From: WM-3-3 sp041660045
Lineage (GTDB): Bacteria > Pseudomonadota > Gammaproteobacteria > Methylococcales > Methylomonadaceae
Length of the DNA: 64,000 nt
Direction: 5' to 3'
NCBI GenBank assembly: GCA_041660045.1
Contig: JBAZXA010000013.1
Location: forward strand, 47,291-111,290
This document shows, one piece after another, positions 1 through 9,374 of this stretch. Under the pieces are notes generated by a model that was not told where the DNA came from, searched no databases, and saw nothing but the letters and a program-made list of their open reading frames with translations. Numbering within the stretch: position 1 is the first letter of the stretch; each line of letters opens with the position of its first letter. A program made the translations under genes and the position numbers.

Positions 1-1813
1 GGGCAATCTCAATCAGCAATTGGTCACCTGTGCTATGCCCAAAACGGTCATTGATCGGTTTAAAACCATCCAAATCAAGATATCCCACCGCCAATAGGTT
101 ATTGTCACGCTTACTTTGAGCACACGCCAATTGCATCCTGTCCGCCAACAAAACCCGATTTGGCACCCCTGTTAAAGCATCATAATGGGCAATATGTTCA
201 AGTTTTTGTTCATGTTGTTTAAGCAAGGTAATATCGGAAAAATTACCAATATAATTGATAAGCTCGCCATAGGTATTATGCACAGCCGATATGGTTAACC
301 ATTCCGCGTAAATTTCACCATTTTTTCGGCGGTTCCAAATTTCACCACTCCAATGGCCTTTGCTAGACAAATCATCCCAGATGGCTTTATAAAAAAAGTT
401 GTCATGAATCCCGGCACTAAGCAAGCTGGCATTTTTATTTAAAATCTCTTCTCTGCTATAACCGGTAATCATACTAAACGCCGGGTTCATATCGATAATA
501 CGGGCAGTTTTATCGGTGATTAATATACCTTCACGGGTATGTGCAAAAACATTAGCGGCCATTAATAAACTATCTTGGTCCTTTAATAATTTTTCTTCGA
601 TTTGTTTCCGACGTCGGATTTCTTGACGTAAATATTTGTTCCAAAGCAAAATTAAGGCAAATGCCAACAATACACCAAGGCTATATCGGATTAAGGTGTT
701 TATACCTATGGCCTGCTTGACCGGCAGAGTTAGCCAACGGTTTTCAATTTTTTCCCGCTCGGCCACTGGAATATCATTTAGCGCCTTCGTTATAATGCCT
801 GCCAACACTGGATTTGCCTTTGATGTCGCAATCCGGTGCCATTTTCGGTGGTGTGTATCCCCTGAGAAACGTAAATTTAGCCAGCCATTTCTTTTAATGA
901 TATAGTTAATCGCACCGGCATCACCAACAAATGCATCAGCTTTGCCTAAACTTACCCGTTGTAGACCTTCTTTAAAACTCGTGAGTGGACATAACTCAAT
1001 TTGCGGGTAATTGCGCTTAATCAATTCTTCCATAAAACTGCTTTTCTCTATCGTTACTTGTTTGCCACTCAAGCCGTCCAGATTGCCAATAAAACTACCT
1101 AGTCCGTTATCTATAATGACGACAGGGGTATTGATATAAGGCTCTGTAAATAACAAATATTCGTCTGTTGCCGGACTTTTACTCGCGTCTGCCAAGATAT
1201 CCAAACCGCCATTTTTGGCAAGCTCTAGCATGTCTTCCCATGAGTTATCACTTACCCATTCAAACTTAACGCCCATTTTTTGCTCTATCATGGCCATATA
1301 GTCAGCCACTAGCCCTTGGTAACGCCCCTGGCTATCTATCCATTCATAGGGAGCCAAGTCCTGGCGGACACCCACTTTAATTTGCGGATGGGCTTTCAAC
1401 CACTGCTGTTCGTCCTCATTAAAACGCAAAGGTGAATTAGTTTCTTCGTTAATATTATTGTCGCTAGCAGCAGCTTTATTGAATGCTTCCATCAAAGCTT
1501 TTTGTTGGCCTTGAAAAAAAACCAAGCTACGGCCCGCTAACGCTTTAAGGCTGTTATCAGCGCTGGAAAAATCTATCCTTGGCTTTTCGGTTGCGTTATA
1601 TGCAGAAGAGAATAGTAAATGCGGGAAATTAGGCTGAACTAAATGAGAATAGGTGTTTATTTGACTTTGCCTGTAATACGCTGTTAACACGCTATTAGGA
1701 CTCGGCTTAAAATCAAACCTTGCAAATGGAGTTTTAATAGCATTAATACTAAACAACACTGCGATTAGTAAAACGATAGTGCAACTGACCGACTTTATGT
1801 GTAAAAACCACGT
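1..1813 (-). CDS. Sensor diguanylate cyclase (SBP_bac_3 - TM - PAS - GGDEF), 3' end outside window
   Basis: Partial gene running off the left edge, read by my own translation. From a GTG at 1813 the protein opens with a hydrophobic helix (about residues 8-25). A periplasmic amino-acid-binding-like sensor (SBP_bac_3, about 130-355) follows, then a second membrane helix near 378, a PAS domain (about 415-525) and the start of a GGDEF domain with the DALTGVPNR and LDLDGFKPIND segments. The GGDEF signature itself would lie beyond base 1, so catalytic competence cannot be judged. By family knowledge such proteins sense a periplasmic ligand and make cyclic-di-GMP at the inner membrane. The start is uncertain: an ATG at 1845 is in another frame and hits a stop after 16 codons. 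GTG 1813 is the first plausible in-frame start but lacks a clear Shine-Dalgarno site. Confidence 0.85.
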
Positions 1814-2235
1814 CCGCTTTTGTTCTAACGGTGATACCAACATTACCAATGTGTTTCCTAAATAAAACTAGAATGGCCCGATAAAAATACTTCTCATTAT
1901 ACAAGAGGATCTAATTTTACACCGATTTAGCGTAAGCTAAAAACTACACATAAGCTATTTCTTAGTTTTTACAGTTAGCCTGCCATCCTTTTAACACCGT
2001 GCCATAGTTTCAAAACTTTGGTTTGTATTCAATTATGCCTGCAAATTCAACACTAAAAAAAACTTGTTTTCAGATGTCGACTAAATTTTAGCAAAAATCG
2101 ACCAGTCCGTATCGAACCCCACGAAAACCCCAGCTTTGGCATGACAGGGACAAACTGTAGGCCTTATATTACAAAAATGACCATGAAAATATCCTGCAAA
2201 ATTATGTTTTTATGCCATATTTAGAGGGACAAACT
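1814..2235. other. Divergent intergenic region, AT-rich
   Basis: About 420 bases between divergent signalling genes, presumably holding both promoters. It contains an AT-only inverted repeat (AAAAACTA at 1939-1946, TAGTTTTT at 1963-1970). It also has the first of two copies of GGGACAAACTGT, at 2148-2159; the second (2226-2237) overlaps the start of the kinase gene. I see no gene in it and no confident promoter. Confidence 0.6.
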
Positions 2236-3732
2236 GTGTTAAATCCCTCCATTCATCAACATAACAACTATAGAATGCGACTTCTCCAAACCTTGTCAAA
2301 AGCACCTATTGCCATGTCTTGGCTGTTAGGAATGGTATCTGCGGCTACCGGATTGGCTTTTTCTATCATAGCGTGGTACAGCGAATTGCAATCTCACATA
2401 TTACCCGTGTCTTGGACGTCAATTATCCTCATGCATAGGGACATGTTAATTATTTGGATTGTTGATTTGGCACCATTGGTCATGGGAGTTTATGGTTTTT
2501 TTACTGGCCGTACACTGGAAAAACTGCACAGCAAATTACTGGCTCGGGAATATAGCGAAAATAAACTAATTGCCCTAATTGATAATTTGGCCTGTGGTGT
2601 CGTCGTAATTAACGAAAAAGGCCACATCCAACATATTAACCAAGCTGCCAGCAAAATATTTGGCTATAGCACTGAAGAATTACTCAATAACAATATCTCT
2701 GTGTTAATGCCAAAAGAAATTGCTGATCAGCATGACCATTTTATTGCCCATTACTTCAAATCCAAGATGCCCCAGATTTTAGGGTTACGCCGTGAAGTCG
2801 AAGGGATACGTAAAACTGGCGAGCGCTTTCCGTTAGAGCTGAAAGTGAGTGGTTTGGAGTTTCAAGAAAAACAATTTTTTATAGGCGCCGTTGCTGACCT
2901 AAGCGAAGCCAAAAGTTTGGAACTGCAACTTTACCAAGCCCGCAAATTAGAGGCCATAGGCCAGCTAGCGGCCGGTATTGCCCATGAAATTAACACCCCT
3001 ATCCAATATATAGGTGACAACCTACATGCCTTAGAAGAAAACTTTACGGATTTATTTGCTTTACTCATGGAATACAAACAATGCTTGCAAAACGTTGCCC
3101 CTGAATGCCTAGAAAAAATGCAAGCGGCAGAAATCCAATACAGTTTTGACTACATCATTGCCGATACCCCAAAAGCCATTATGCAATCACTAGACGGCAC
3201 TGAACGGGTAAGGCATATTGTCCGTGCCATGAAAGACTTTTCTTATATCGACCATAGTCAAATTACCCGCGTCGATATCAATTCAGCCATACGAAATACC
3301 TTAACAATCTGCCATAACGAATACAAATATATTGCTGAAGTGGTCACCCAATTTGGCGAATTACCGCTGATCGATTGCTATCAAGGCGACTTAAACAGTG
3401 TTTTTCTTAATCTTATTGTGAATGCCGCACATGCTATCGAAGCAAAAAGTAGCGACATCGGCACCATTACTATTACCACCCAAGCCTACGGAGAATACAT
3501 AGAAATTTCCATTGGTGACACCGGTGCTGGTATTCCTACAGCCATATCTGAGCGGGTATTCGATCCATTTTTTACCACTAAAGAAATTGGTAAAGGCACT
3601 GGCCAAGGTTTACATATTGCCCACCAAGTTATAAGCAAACATGGCGGTAAAATTTGGTTTGAATCTGAGGATGGTATCGGTACTATTTTTTATATCCAGA
3701 TTCCTGTGAAACTACAACACATACCCAATTAA
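2236..3732 (+). CDS. Membrane PAS sensor histidine kinase
   Basis: Predicted inner-membrane histidine kinase. Two hydrophobic segments (about residues 25-50 and 70-90) are followed by a PAS domain (about 112-225). The HisKA helix carries AHEINTP with the phospho-accepting His near residue 250. The HATPase domain has the N box (LNLIVNAAHAIE), the G1 box (GDTGAGIP) and FFTTKEIGKGTGQGL. The open frame extends upstream to an ATG at 2212, but GTG 2236 follows GAGGGA at good spacing and is preferred. The gene is 8 bases from the HDOD regulator and begins a three-gene operon, so its partners are probably the two receiver proteins that follow. The ligand is unknown. Confidence 0.9.
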   Translation: MLNPSIHQHNNYRMRLLQTLSKAPIAMSWLLGMVSAATGLAFSIIAWYSELQSHILPVSWTSIILMHRDMLIIWIVDLAPLVMGVYGFFTGRTLEKLHSKLLAREYSENKLIALIDNLACGVVVINEKGHIQHINQAASKIFGYSTEELLNNNISVLMPKEIADQHDHFIAHYFKSKMPQILGLRREVEGIRKTGERFPLELKVSGLEFQEKQFFIGAVADLSEAKSLELQLYQARKLEAIGQLAAGIAHEINTPIQYIGDNLHALEENFTDLFALLMEYKQCLQNVAPECLEKMQAAEIQYSFDYIIADTPKAIMQSLDGTERVRHIVRAMKDFSYIDHSQITRVDINSAIRNTLTICHNEYKYIAEVVTQFGELPLIDCYQGDLNSVFLNLIVNAAHAIEAKSSDIGTITITTQAYGEYIEISIGDTGAGIPTAISERVFDPFFTTKEIGKGTGQGLHIAHQVISKHGGKIWFESEDGIGTIFYIQIPVKLQHIPN

Positions 3733-3740
3733 AGGCAGGT

Positions 3741-4967
3741 ATGCATACGCCAACGATACGTTTATTATTTGTAGACAATGAAGATAACGTCTTAGATGGT
3801 ATACGGCGCTTGCTGCGACGCCAAGCATACCCATGGGAACTGCTATTTGCCACTTCTGCTGAAGCAGCTATCGTTTTAATGGAGGCACAACCTATAGACG
3901 TTTTAGTCACCGATATGCGCATGCCTGCCATGCAAGGTGATGAGCTTTTGCGCTATACCGCCAAGCATTATCCAAGCACAGCCAGATTAGTCTTATCAGC
4001 TGCCATAAACCTTTCCGACAATGCTAATATTCTGCAATATGCCCACCAATGCTTAACCAAGCCATGCGAAGCTGATGCCTTGCGCAAAGCCATTGATGCC
4101 AGTCTACAAACCTTGCAATTAATCCATGCCCCAAGAATACGGGCAGCCTTAGGTGACATAACACGCATCCCTAGCATGCCCCGTGTTTACCAAGAATTGG
4201 AAACTGCCATCCAAAATCAAGCGACTAGCCATAAAGAAATTGCTAACATTTTTGCTAGCGACATGGCCTTATCTGCCAAATTATTGCAACTAGTCAATTC
4301 TTCTTTTTTTGGTTTAAGCCGTCGTATCTCCAAACTGGATGATGCTGTCATATTACTCGGATTTGAACGTCTTCGGGGGCTAGTATTATGCAATTATGTG
4401 TTTGAGGCATTCCATAGCCCACCAGATTGTTGCAACGTATCCATTGATTATTTATGGAAAAATGCGTTTACCACTGCAAAATTGGCACGCGCCATCAGTG
4501 TTGCTGAACACGAACAACTTGACGGCCCTGATCAAGCTTACCTAAGTGGCTTAATGCATAATTTAGGCTTATTGCTCTTTGCCACCAAAATGCCCAAAAA
4601 ACTGCAACTGGTCATTAACAAACTAGCTGATGACACCACTCAAGCCCTAACTTTGGAACAACAAATCTTAGGTGCCACCCATGCGGAGGCGGGCGCTTAT
4701 TTATTGAGTTTATGGACTTTGCCGCCCCGCATCATCGAGGGCGTTTTATTCCAACACCAGCCAATGCTGCTAAACAATAACCTGTTTTGTTCAGTTACTG
4801 CGGTACATATTGCTGTGGCTTTGATGGCTGAAGATGAAACCGGCATCGAAAAAGCATTTGCCCATGAATTAGATGAGGCTTATATACAGCAATTAGGACT
4901 TACTGGGCGCATTCCCGCTTGGCAAGCACTAAAAACTAAAATAAAAGCTGAAATTGTAGCTAACTGA
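3741..4967 (+). CDS. Response regulator with HDOD output domain
   Basis: The N-terminal receiver domain (about 1-125) has an acidic pocket, a phospho-acceptor Asp in VTDMRMP and the conserved Lys in LTKPC. An HDOD domain (about 138-340) follows, beginning LGDITRIPSMP and containing the SAKLLQLVNSSFFG stretch typical of the family. HDOD proteins are metal-lacking relatives of HD phosphohydrolases, used as signalling or scaffold modules. The gene sits between the kinase and an HD-GYP regulator with gaps of 8 and 11 bases, so all three are probably co-transcribed and act in one pathway, likely cyclic-di-GMP linked by neighbourhood. Confidence 0.9.
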   Translation: MHTPTIRLLFVDNEDNVLDGIRRLLRRQAYPWELLFATSAEAAIVLMEAQPIDVLVTDMRMPAMQGDELLRYTAKHYPSTARLVLSAAINLSDNANILQYAHQCLTKPCEADALRKAIDASLQTLQLIHAPRIRAALGDITRIPSMPRVYQELETAIQNQATSHKEIANIFASDMALSAKLLQLVNSSFFGLSRRISKLDDAVILLGFERLRGLVLCNYVFEAFHSPPDCCNVSIDYLWKNAFTTAKLARAISVAEHEQLDGPDQAYLSGLMHNLGLLLFATKMPKKLQLVINKLADDTTQALTLEQQILGATHAEAGAYLLSLWTLPPRIIEGVLFQHQPMLLNNNLFCSVTAVHIAVALMAEDETGIEKAFAHELDEAYIQQLGLTGRIPAWQALKTKIKAEIVAN

Positions 4968-4978
4968 GCACACAAAAA

Positions 4979-6574
4979 ATGATAAATAATAAAATCTTAT
5001 GTGTCGATGATGAACCCAATGTCCTTGAAGGTTTAAAGCGGCAATTACGTAAATATTTCGACGTCACTACCGCCACCGGTAGCCTTGAAGCCTTAACGCT
5101 AATTAAGCAAACAGGGCCTTTTGCCGTCGTGGTATCAGATTACAATATGCCCAAGATGAATGGGACTGAATTCTTATCTTTAGTAAAAAACTTCTGCCCA
5201 GACACCATATCAATCATGTTGACAGGCCGGGCGGACCTGGATGTTGCCGTTAATGCCTTACATCAAGGTAAAATTTTTCGTTTTCTAAATAAACCCGTTA
5301 GCCCTGAATTATTAATACAATCAATCACCGATGCCTTAGAACAACATCGCTTAATTATCGCCGAGCAAGAACTTAAGGTGCAACTGAACCAAGCGAATAG
5401 GGACTTATCCACGCTTAACGCCAAACTAGAAACTACCGTCGAAGAACGCACCAACACCTTGCGCCGCTTATACCGTTTCGTATCCAATTTAAACGCGTTA
5501 AACAGCCCACAAGCAGTAGCCTCATTAGTGGTCAATACCACTGCATCTATGCTTAATTGCTTAGAAGTGTCCCTTTGGATGTATGAACCTGAACACCAGC
5601 TCTTGCGTATGTCTGCGGCAAATTTTCTAGGTAATACTGAGAACCTCAGCTTATCCGTCAATAATACAGTTATAGGCAAACATTTTAACCTAGCCGAAAT
5701 TACTGTCTATGACAGCTCTATGGATAGTGAACAAACTGGATTCGACACGCAATTTTTAGGCGAATTGCCTATTTTATTTGTACCCTTAATTAGCGAAAAC
5801 AAAACCACAGGCCTACTTGTCATATCCGCACCAACTCGCGGCACTTATCAACAAGAAGATATCTCAGTCGCTCATGCCTTAGCCCATTCAACAGCTATTG
5901 CGCTTGCGAACTATCAACACCGTGCTGAACGCGATGAAACCCAAGATGCCGTCATTATGGCTTTAGCCATCCTATCTGAATCACGGGACTCTGAAACTGG
6001 TGGTCATTTATTACGCCTAAAGGTGTATTGCCGTCTGCTCTGCGAAAGCTTGGCTAAGCAAGCTCGTTACCACGCACTAATAACTGCTGATTTTATAGCC
6101 GATATCGTGCGCTCATCACCCTTACATGATATCGGCAAAGTGGGTATTCCAGATCATATCCTAAAAAAACCAGGTAAGCATACCGTAGAGGAATTTGCCA
6201 TTATGAAAACACACGCCACCATAGGTGGCGACACACTTAAAACCGTTTTAGACCAATGCAGATACCAAGGCTTTATAAAAACAGGCATGGAAATAGCCTA
6301 TGGCCATCATGAACGCTGGGATGGCAGTGGCTACCCCAACGGTTTAAAAGGTGAAGAGATACCTTTATCCGCCCGCATTTTAGCCCTGGCCGATGTGTTT
6401 GATGCCTTAACCACCAAACGTACTTATAAACCTGCTTTTTCTTTTGCCCAAACCAAGCAAATAATATTGGAGGGCAAAGGTAGCCATTTTGATCCTGATA
6501 TCGTCGATGCCTTTTTATATCGCGAACTAGAGTTTATCGCCACCGCAAATGCGCTTGCTGAAAATTTAGCATAA
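4979..6574 (+). CDS. Response regulator REC - GAF - HD-GYP phosphodiesterase
   Basis: The receiver domain (about 1-120) has CVDDEP, the acceptor Asp in VSDYNMP and Lys in LNKPVSPE. A coiled-coil linker (120-160) leads to a GAF-like domain (about 165-310) and a C-terminal HD-GYP domain (about 320-515). The HD-GYP domain has HDIGKVGIPD, the second His cluster at HATIGG and the signature HHERWDGSGYP. All expected metal ligands are visible, so cyclic-di-GMP hydrolysis is likely. It is the last gene of the kinase / HDOD operon and probably counters the diguanylate cyclase encoded divergently to the left. Confidence 0.92.
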   Translation: MINNKILCVDDEPNVLEGLKRQLRKYFDVTTATGSLEALTLIKQTGPFAVVVSDYNMPKMNGTEFLSLVKNFCPDTISIMLTGRADLDVAVNALHQGKIFRFLNKPVSPELLIQSITDALEQHRLIIAEQELKVQLNQANRDLSTLNAKLETTVEERTNTLRRLYRFVSNLNALNSPQAVASLVVNTTASMLNCLEVSLWMYEPEHQLLRMSAANFLGNTENLSLSVNNTVIGKHFNLAEITVYDSSMDSEQTGFDTQFLGELPILFVPLISENKTTGLLVISAPTRGTYQQEDISVAHALAHSTAIALANYQHRAERDETQDAVIMALAILSESRDSETGGHLLRLKVYCRLLCESLAKQARYHALITADFIADIVRSSPLHDIGKVGIPDHILKKPGKHTVEEFAIMKTHATIGGDTLKTVLDQCRYQGFIKTGMEIAYGHHERWDGSGYPNGLKGEEIPLSARILALADVFDALTTKRTYKPAFSFAQTKQIILEGKGSHFDPDIVDAFLYRELEFIATANALAENLA

Positions 6575-6633
6575 TTACGGCTATCCCATATAAACTACGC
6601 GCCATATCGCTTATTTATCTTTGCAGAGGGTCA

Positions 6634-7647
6634 ATGAAACACTTTCGCTTTTCTTTAATTATTTCCCTGTTTTGCTTGCTTGCCGCTTTTTTATGGGCCG
6701 GTAAAATTGGTGTTTTTATCGCTTTAATTCTGGGCATACTTGAGGTAAGCCTGTCATTTGACAATGCTGTTGTTAACGCCTCTATCCTCAAACGCATGGA
6801 TGCCCGCTGGCAATTTTATTTCTTAACCTGGGGGATATTAATTGCTGTGGTTGGCATGCGATTAGTATTTCCAGTCGCCATTGTTTCAGTGGCAACCGGG
6901 CTAGACTTTTTAGGGGTTGCGGAAATGGCGTACAAAGACACCGCAACTTATGCCATACATCTACATGAATCGCATTTGCAAATTGCCACCTTTGGCGGCA
7001 TGTTCCTGTTAATGGTATTTTTCTCCTTTATTTTTGATGAAGGCAAAAAACTGCATTGGCTAGGCAAACTTGAAAAAAAAATCGCCTCTTTTGGTAAGCT
7101 AGAATCCATAGAAATTGTCGTTGCCTTAAGTTTGTTATTTTATTTGCAAACATGGTTAGCGCCGGATCAACGGCTAGAAGCGATGCTAGCAGGCACATTT
7201 GGCGTAATCCTGTTTGTGCTTGTTGATAGTTTGGCGGTGTTATTTGAAAATAATGAACAAGGCCAAGAAATTTCTGAGGGCATCAAAAAAGGCGGTCTAA
7301 TGAACTTTATTTACCTTGAAGTGTTGGATACTTCATTCTCATTTGATGGCGTTATCGGAGCTTTTGCGATTACCCAAGATGTAATTATTATCATGCTAGG
7401 CTTAGCCATAGGCGCCATGTTTGTCCGCAGCCTAACGGTATTTTTAGTACGCCAAGGCACACTAGACAATTATGTTTTTTTAGAACATGGTGCGCATTAT
7501 GCCATTGGTGCTTTAGCCGTCATCATGCTCATCAGCATAAAAATTCCTGTTTCTGAAATAATTACCGGGCTGACGGGTGCCATATTAATTAGCCTTTCCG
7601 TTTATTCATCGATACGCTACAAAAAGCGCATAAACGCAGCTGACTAA
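6634..7647 (+). CDS. DUF475 integral membrane protein
   Basis: A 337-residue polytopic membrane protein with about nine hydrophobic segments. The stretches EVSLSFDNAVVNA and EVLDTSFSFDGVIGAFA are the paired acidic motifs of the DUF475 / TerC-like group, thought to handle metal ions in the membrane. The exact function of DUF475 is not established. It starts 59 bases after the HD-GYP gene, so co-transcription is possible but not proven. A strong hairpin at 7758-7787 ends the unit. Confidence 0.85.
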   Translation: MKHFRFSLIISLFCLLAAFLWAGKIGVFIALILGILEVSLSFDNAVVNASILKRMDARWQFYFLTWGILIAVVGMRLVFPVAIVSVATGLDFLGVAEMAYKDTATYAIHLHESHLQIATFGGMFLLMVFFSFIFDEGKKLHWLGKLEKKIASFGKLESIEIVVALSLLFYLQTWLAPDQRLEAMLAGTFGVILFVLVDSLAVLFENNEQGQEISEGIKKGGLMNFIYLEVLDTSFSFDGVIGAFAITQDVIIIMLGLAIGAMFVRSLTVFLVRQGTLDNYVFLEHGAHYAIGALAVIMLISIKIPVSEIITGLTGAILISLSVYSSIRYKKRINAAD

Positions 7648-7757
7648 GTTTACAACGATAAATATTGATACTAAAAGCGTAAACACTGCGGCTTTTGAGT
7701 GATAACAAGGCCGCAAAAAATGGCTTAAGCAATATAGGCAAACCCTAAACTTAAAAC

Positions 7758-7787
7758 ACACAAGGCTGCGCGTTTGCAGCCTTGTGT
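7758..7787. terminator. Convergent hairpin, 12-bp perfect stem
   Basis: ACACAAGGCTGC and GCAGCCTTGTGT form a perfect 12-bp stem with a 6-base loop between the convergent DUF475 and Tim44-like genes. The U-tract is poor on either strand, but the position suggests a bidirectional transcript end. Confidence 0.65.
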
Positions 7788-7797
7788 TAATCGACTG

Positions 7798-8787
7798 TTA
7801 GTCCTCTAACTGTTGGATACCATCCAAATACCATTTCGGTTGAATGCTATTTTTAGCCTTAATAAAATGCCAAACCTCACGTACTTGGTTAGCCTGCGCA
7901 TCTGCCTCTTCACGCATGATGGCATCAAACAACACGACAGCCTGCCATTCGTTACCAACTTCCCTAACTTCAAGTAATTCGGCTTCCAATTTTAAAATTT
8001 CAGTTTTATTTATTTCTGTACTTGCTTTCAGTTGATCTTGAATTTCAGCAAAAACTTTATCGGTGGTTAGGCTGCGTATATCTGCCAGCTCACGATCATC
8101 CCAAGCTTTTTGCAAGCTTCTAAAGGCAATGTTAGCGCCGGCTAGAAAACCTTCTTTGTCAAAACCTACAGGTAAACTCAAGCTTTCACCTTCGGTATAA
8201 GCAGGTTGGTTAACAAAATCAGCATCGCCGCCTATGTTTGATCTTTTGTTTTTATCAAACAAGACATCGGTATTAAAACCCGCACCGTTTGCACCTGTTT
8301 GTGGCTCTTGGTGTGGCGTATAAGCGCTAGCCTGTTCCACAGGATCATGGCTATTACGGTTATAAGCAGGTTGTTTTACTGACCCTGCCCTGCTGGCCGC
8401 AAACAATCTGTACAACAAGAAGGCGATACCCGCAAATAACAAAATATCCAAAAAGTTTAAATGCTGAAAAGCACCGCCGAAAAATAATGAACCTAACAAA
8501 CCACCCAAAGCCAAGCCGCCTAGCATGCCCATTAAGCCACCACGGCTAGCCCAGCCTTGTTTAGCCGCCTGATTCTGCTGCGCTGCTTGTTGCTGACCAG
8601 CAGAGCGGGATGGGGCTGGCTGTGCAGTTGCAGAGCGCTGATAAGGTTGGCTAAAGGAAGGCCGGCTACCAAACGAGCTGCCGCCACCAAAACGTTTAGC
8701 TTGCGCATCGGTTAGCCCACCGAATGTTAAGGACAAAGCCACTAAAAAAGTTAAGGCGATTGTTTTATATTTGTTCATAAGTCTCAC
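7798..8787 (-). CDS. Tim44-like domain protein, membrane anchored
   Basis: 329 residues. An N-terminal signal-like helix ends near TDAQA. A low-complexity Gly/Ser/Gln/Ala region (about 30-85) follows, then two hydrophobic stretches (GGLMGMLGGLALGGLLG and LNFLDILLFAGIAFLLYRLF, about 83-135) and a C-terminal Tim44-like domain (about 190-327). The family is named for the mitochondrial import subunit. In bacteria the role is unknown, although membrane tethering of a binding domain is the usual interpretation. No operon partner is apparent: it converges on the DUF475 gene and is divergent from the metal-efflux genes. The alternative start six bases downstream (MNKYKT) cannot be excluded. Confidence 0.8.
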   Translation of the reverse strand: MRLMNKYKTIALTFLVALSLTFGGLTDAQAKRFGGGSSFGSRPSFSQPYQRSATAQPAPSRSAGQQQAAQQNQAAKQGWASRGGLMGMLGGLALGGLLGSLFFGGAFQHLNFLDILLFAGIAFLLYRLFAASRAGSVKQPAYNRNSHDPVEQASAYTPHQEPQTGANGAGFNTDVLFDKNKRSNIGGDADFVNQPAYTEGESLSLPVGFDKEGFLAGANIAFRSLQKAWDDRELADIRSLTTDKVFAEIQDQLKASTEINKTEILKLEAELLEVREVGNEWQAVVLFDAIMREEADAQANQVREVWHFIKAKNSIQPKWYLDGIQQLED

Positions 8788-8892
8788 TAATGGTTAGAAA
8801 AACAAAATTCTGTACTGATATGAGGTCAAAATATTAATCCTCAAGGTTATATCAAGTTGTATATTTTCCTTTTATAGCATAGCATTGATATC

Positions 8893-9291
8893 ATGATTTC
8901 CGTAGCTAGCAAATTTTTGGTCTTATTGCTCACCCTGTTGCAATTTATTGCACCATTGGTACATGCGCATACTGGATCACCTAACCCAGAACATGGTTTG
9001 CATGTACCGGGGCTGGAACAATATTCGGTCGTCAATAACGACAGTTATCTTGAGACTACCGACCAGAATAAAAGTTCTAACTCCGCCATAGTTGCGGTTA
9101 ATATGGGTATAAAACACATCAATTACACCCATTCCATAATACCCCCAGGTCATTATTGGGTATCATCAGCAGATGTTTTTTTTAATTTAACAATATCCTC
9201 TACGGATAGCAATTTTTCCCCACAAGAATTGCTGCCCAACCCGCAACTTTATCTAGCCTTTTCGCACCCACGCGCCCCACCTAAACTCTAA
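8893..9291 (+). CDS. Small secreted His-rich protein of metal-efflux operon
   Basis: 132 residues, with a clear signal peptide ending near PLVHA. The mature N-terminus is His-rich (HTGSPNPEHGLHVPG). I do not recognise a named family. It lies 83 bases upstream of the TolC-like gene of a metal-exporting RND system and on the same strand. A periplasmic metal-binding or sensing role is therefore plausible, but this is inference from position and histidine content only. It has no clear membrane helix other than the signal. Confidence 0.6.
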   Translation: MISVASKFLVLLLTLLQFIAPLVHAHTGSPNPEHGLHVPGLEQYSVVNNDSYLETTDQNKSSNSAIVAVNMGIKHINYTHSIIPPGHYWVSSADVFFNLTISSTDSNFSPQELLPNPQLYLAFSHPRAPPKL

Positions 9292-9346
9292 GTTTTGCTG
9301 TTTTACACCCGTTAATCGAGTTTGACCCCCTTTTAAGATTACAAAA

Positions 9347-9360
9347 GCGGCACACGCCGC
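9347..9360 (+). other. GCGGC-ACAC-GCCGC hairpin ahead of TolC-like gene
   Basis: A five-bp GC stem with a tetraloop lies 14 bases upstream of the ATG, immediately before the GGAG that serves as ribosome binding site. It could limit translation or be incidental. Confidence 0.35.
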
Positions 9361-9374
9361 GCCGGAGCCCCACC

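Noticed and set aside
1811..1845. ATG at 1845 as start of the left-edge sensor gene
   Set aside because: It is in a different frame and meets a stop after 16 codons; the domain-bearing frame only has GTG or TTG starts here.
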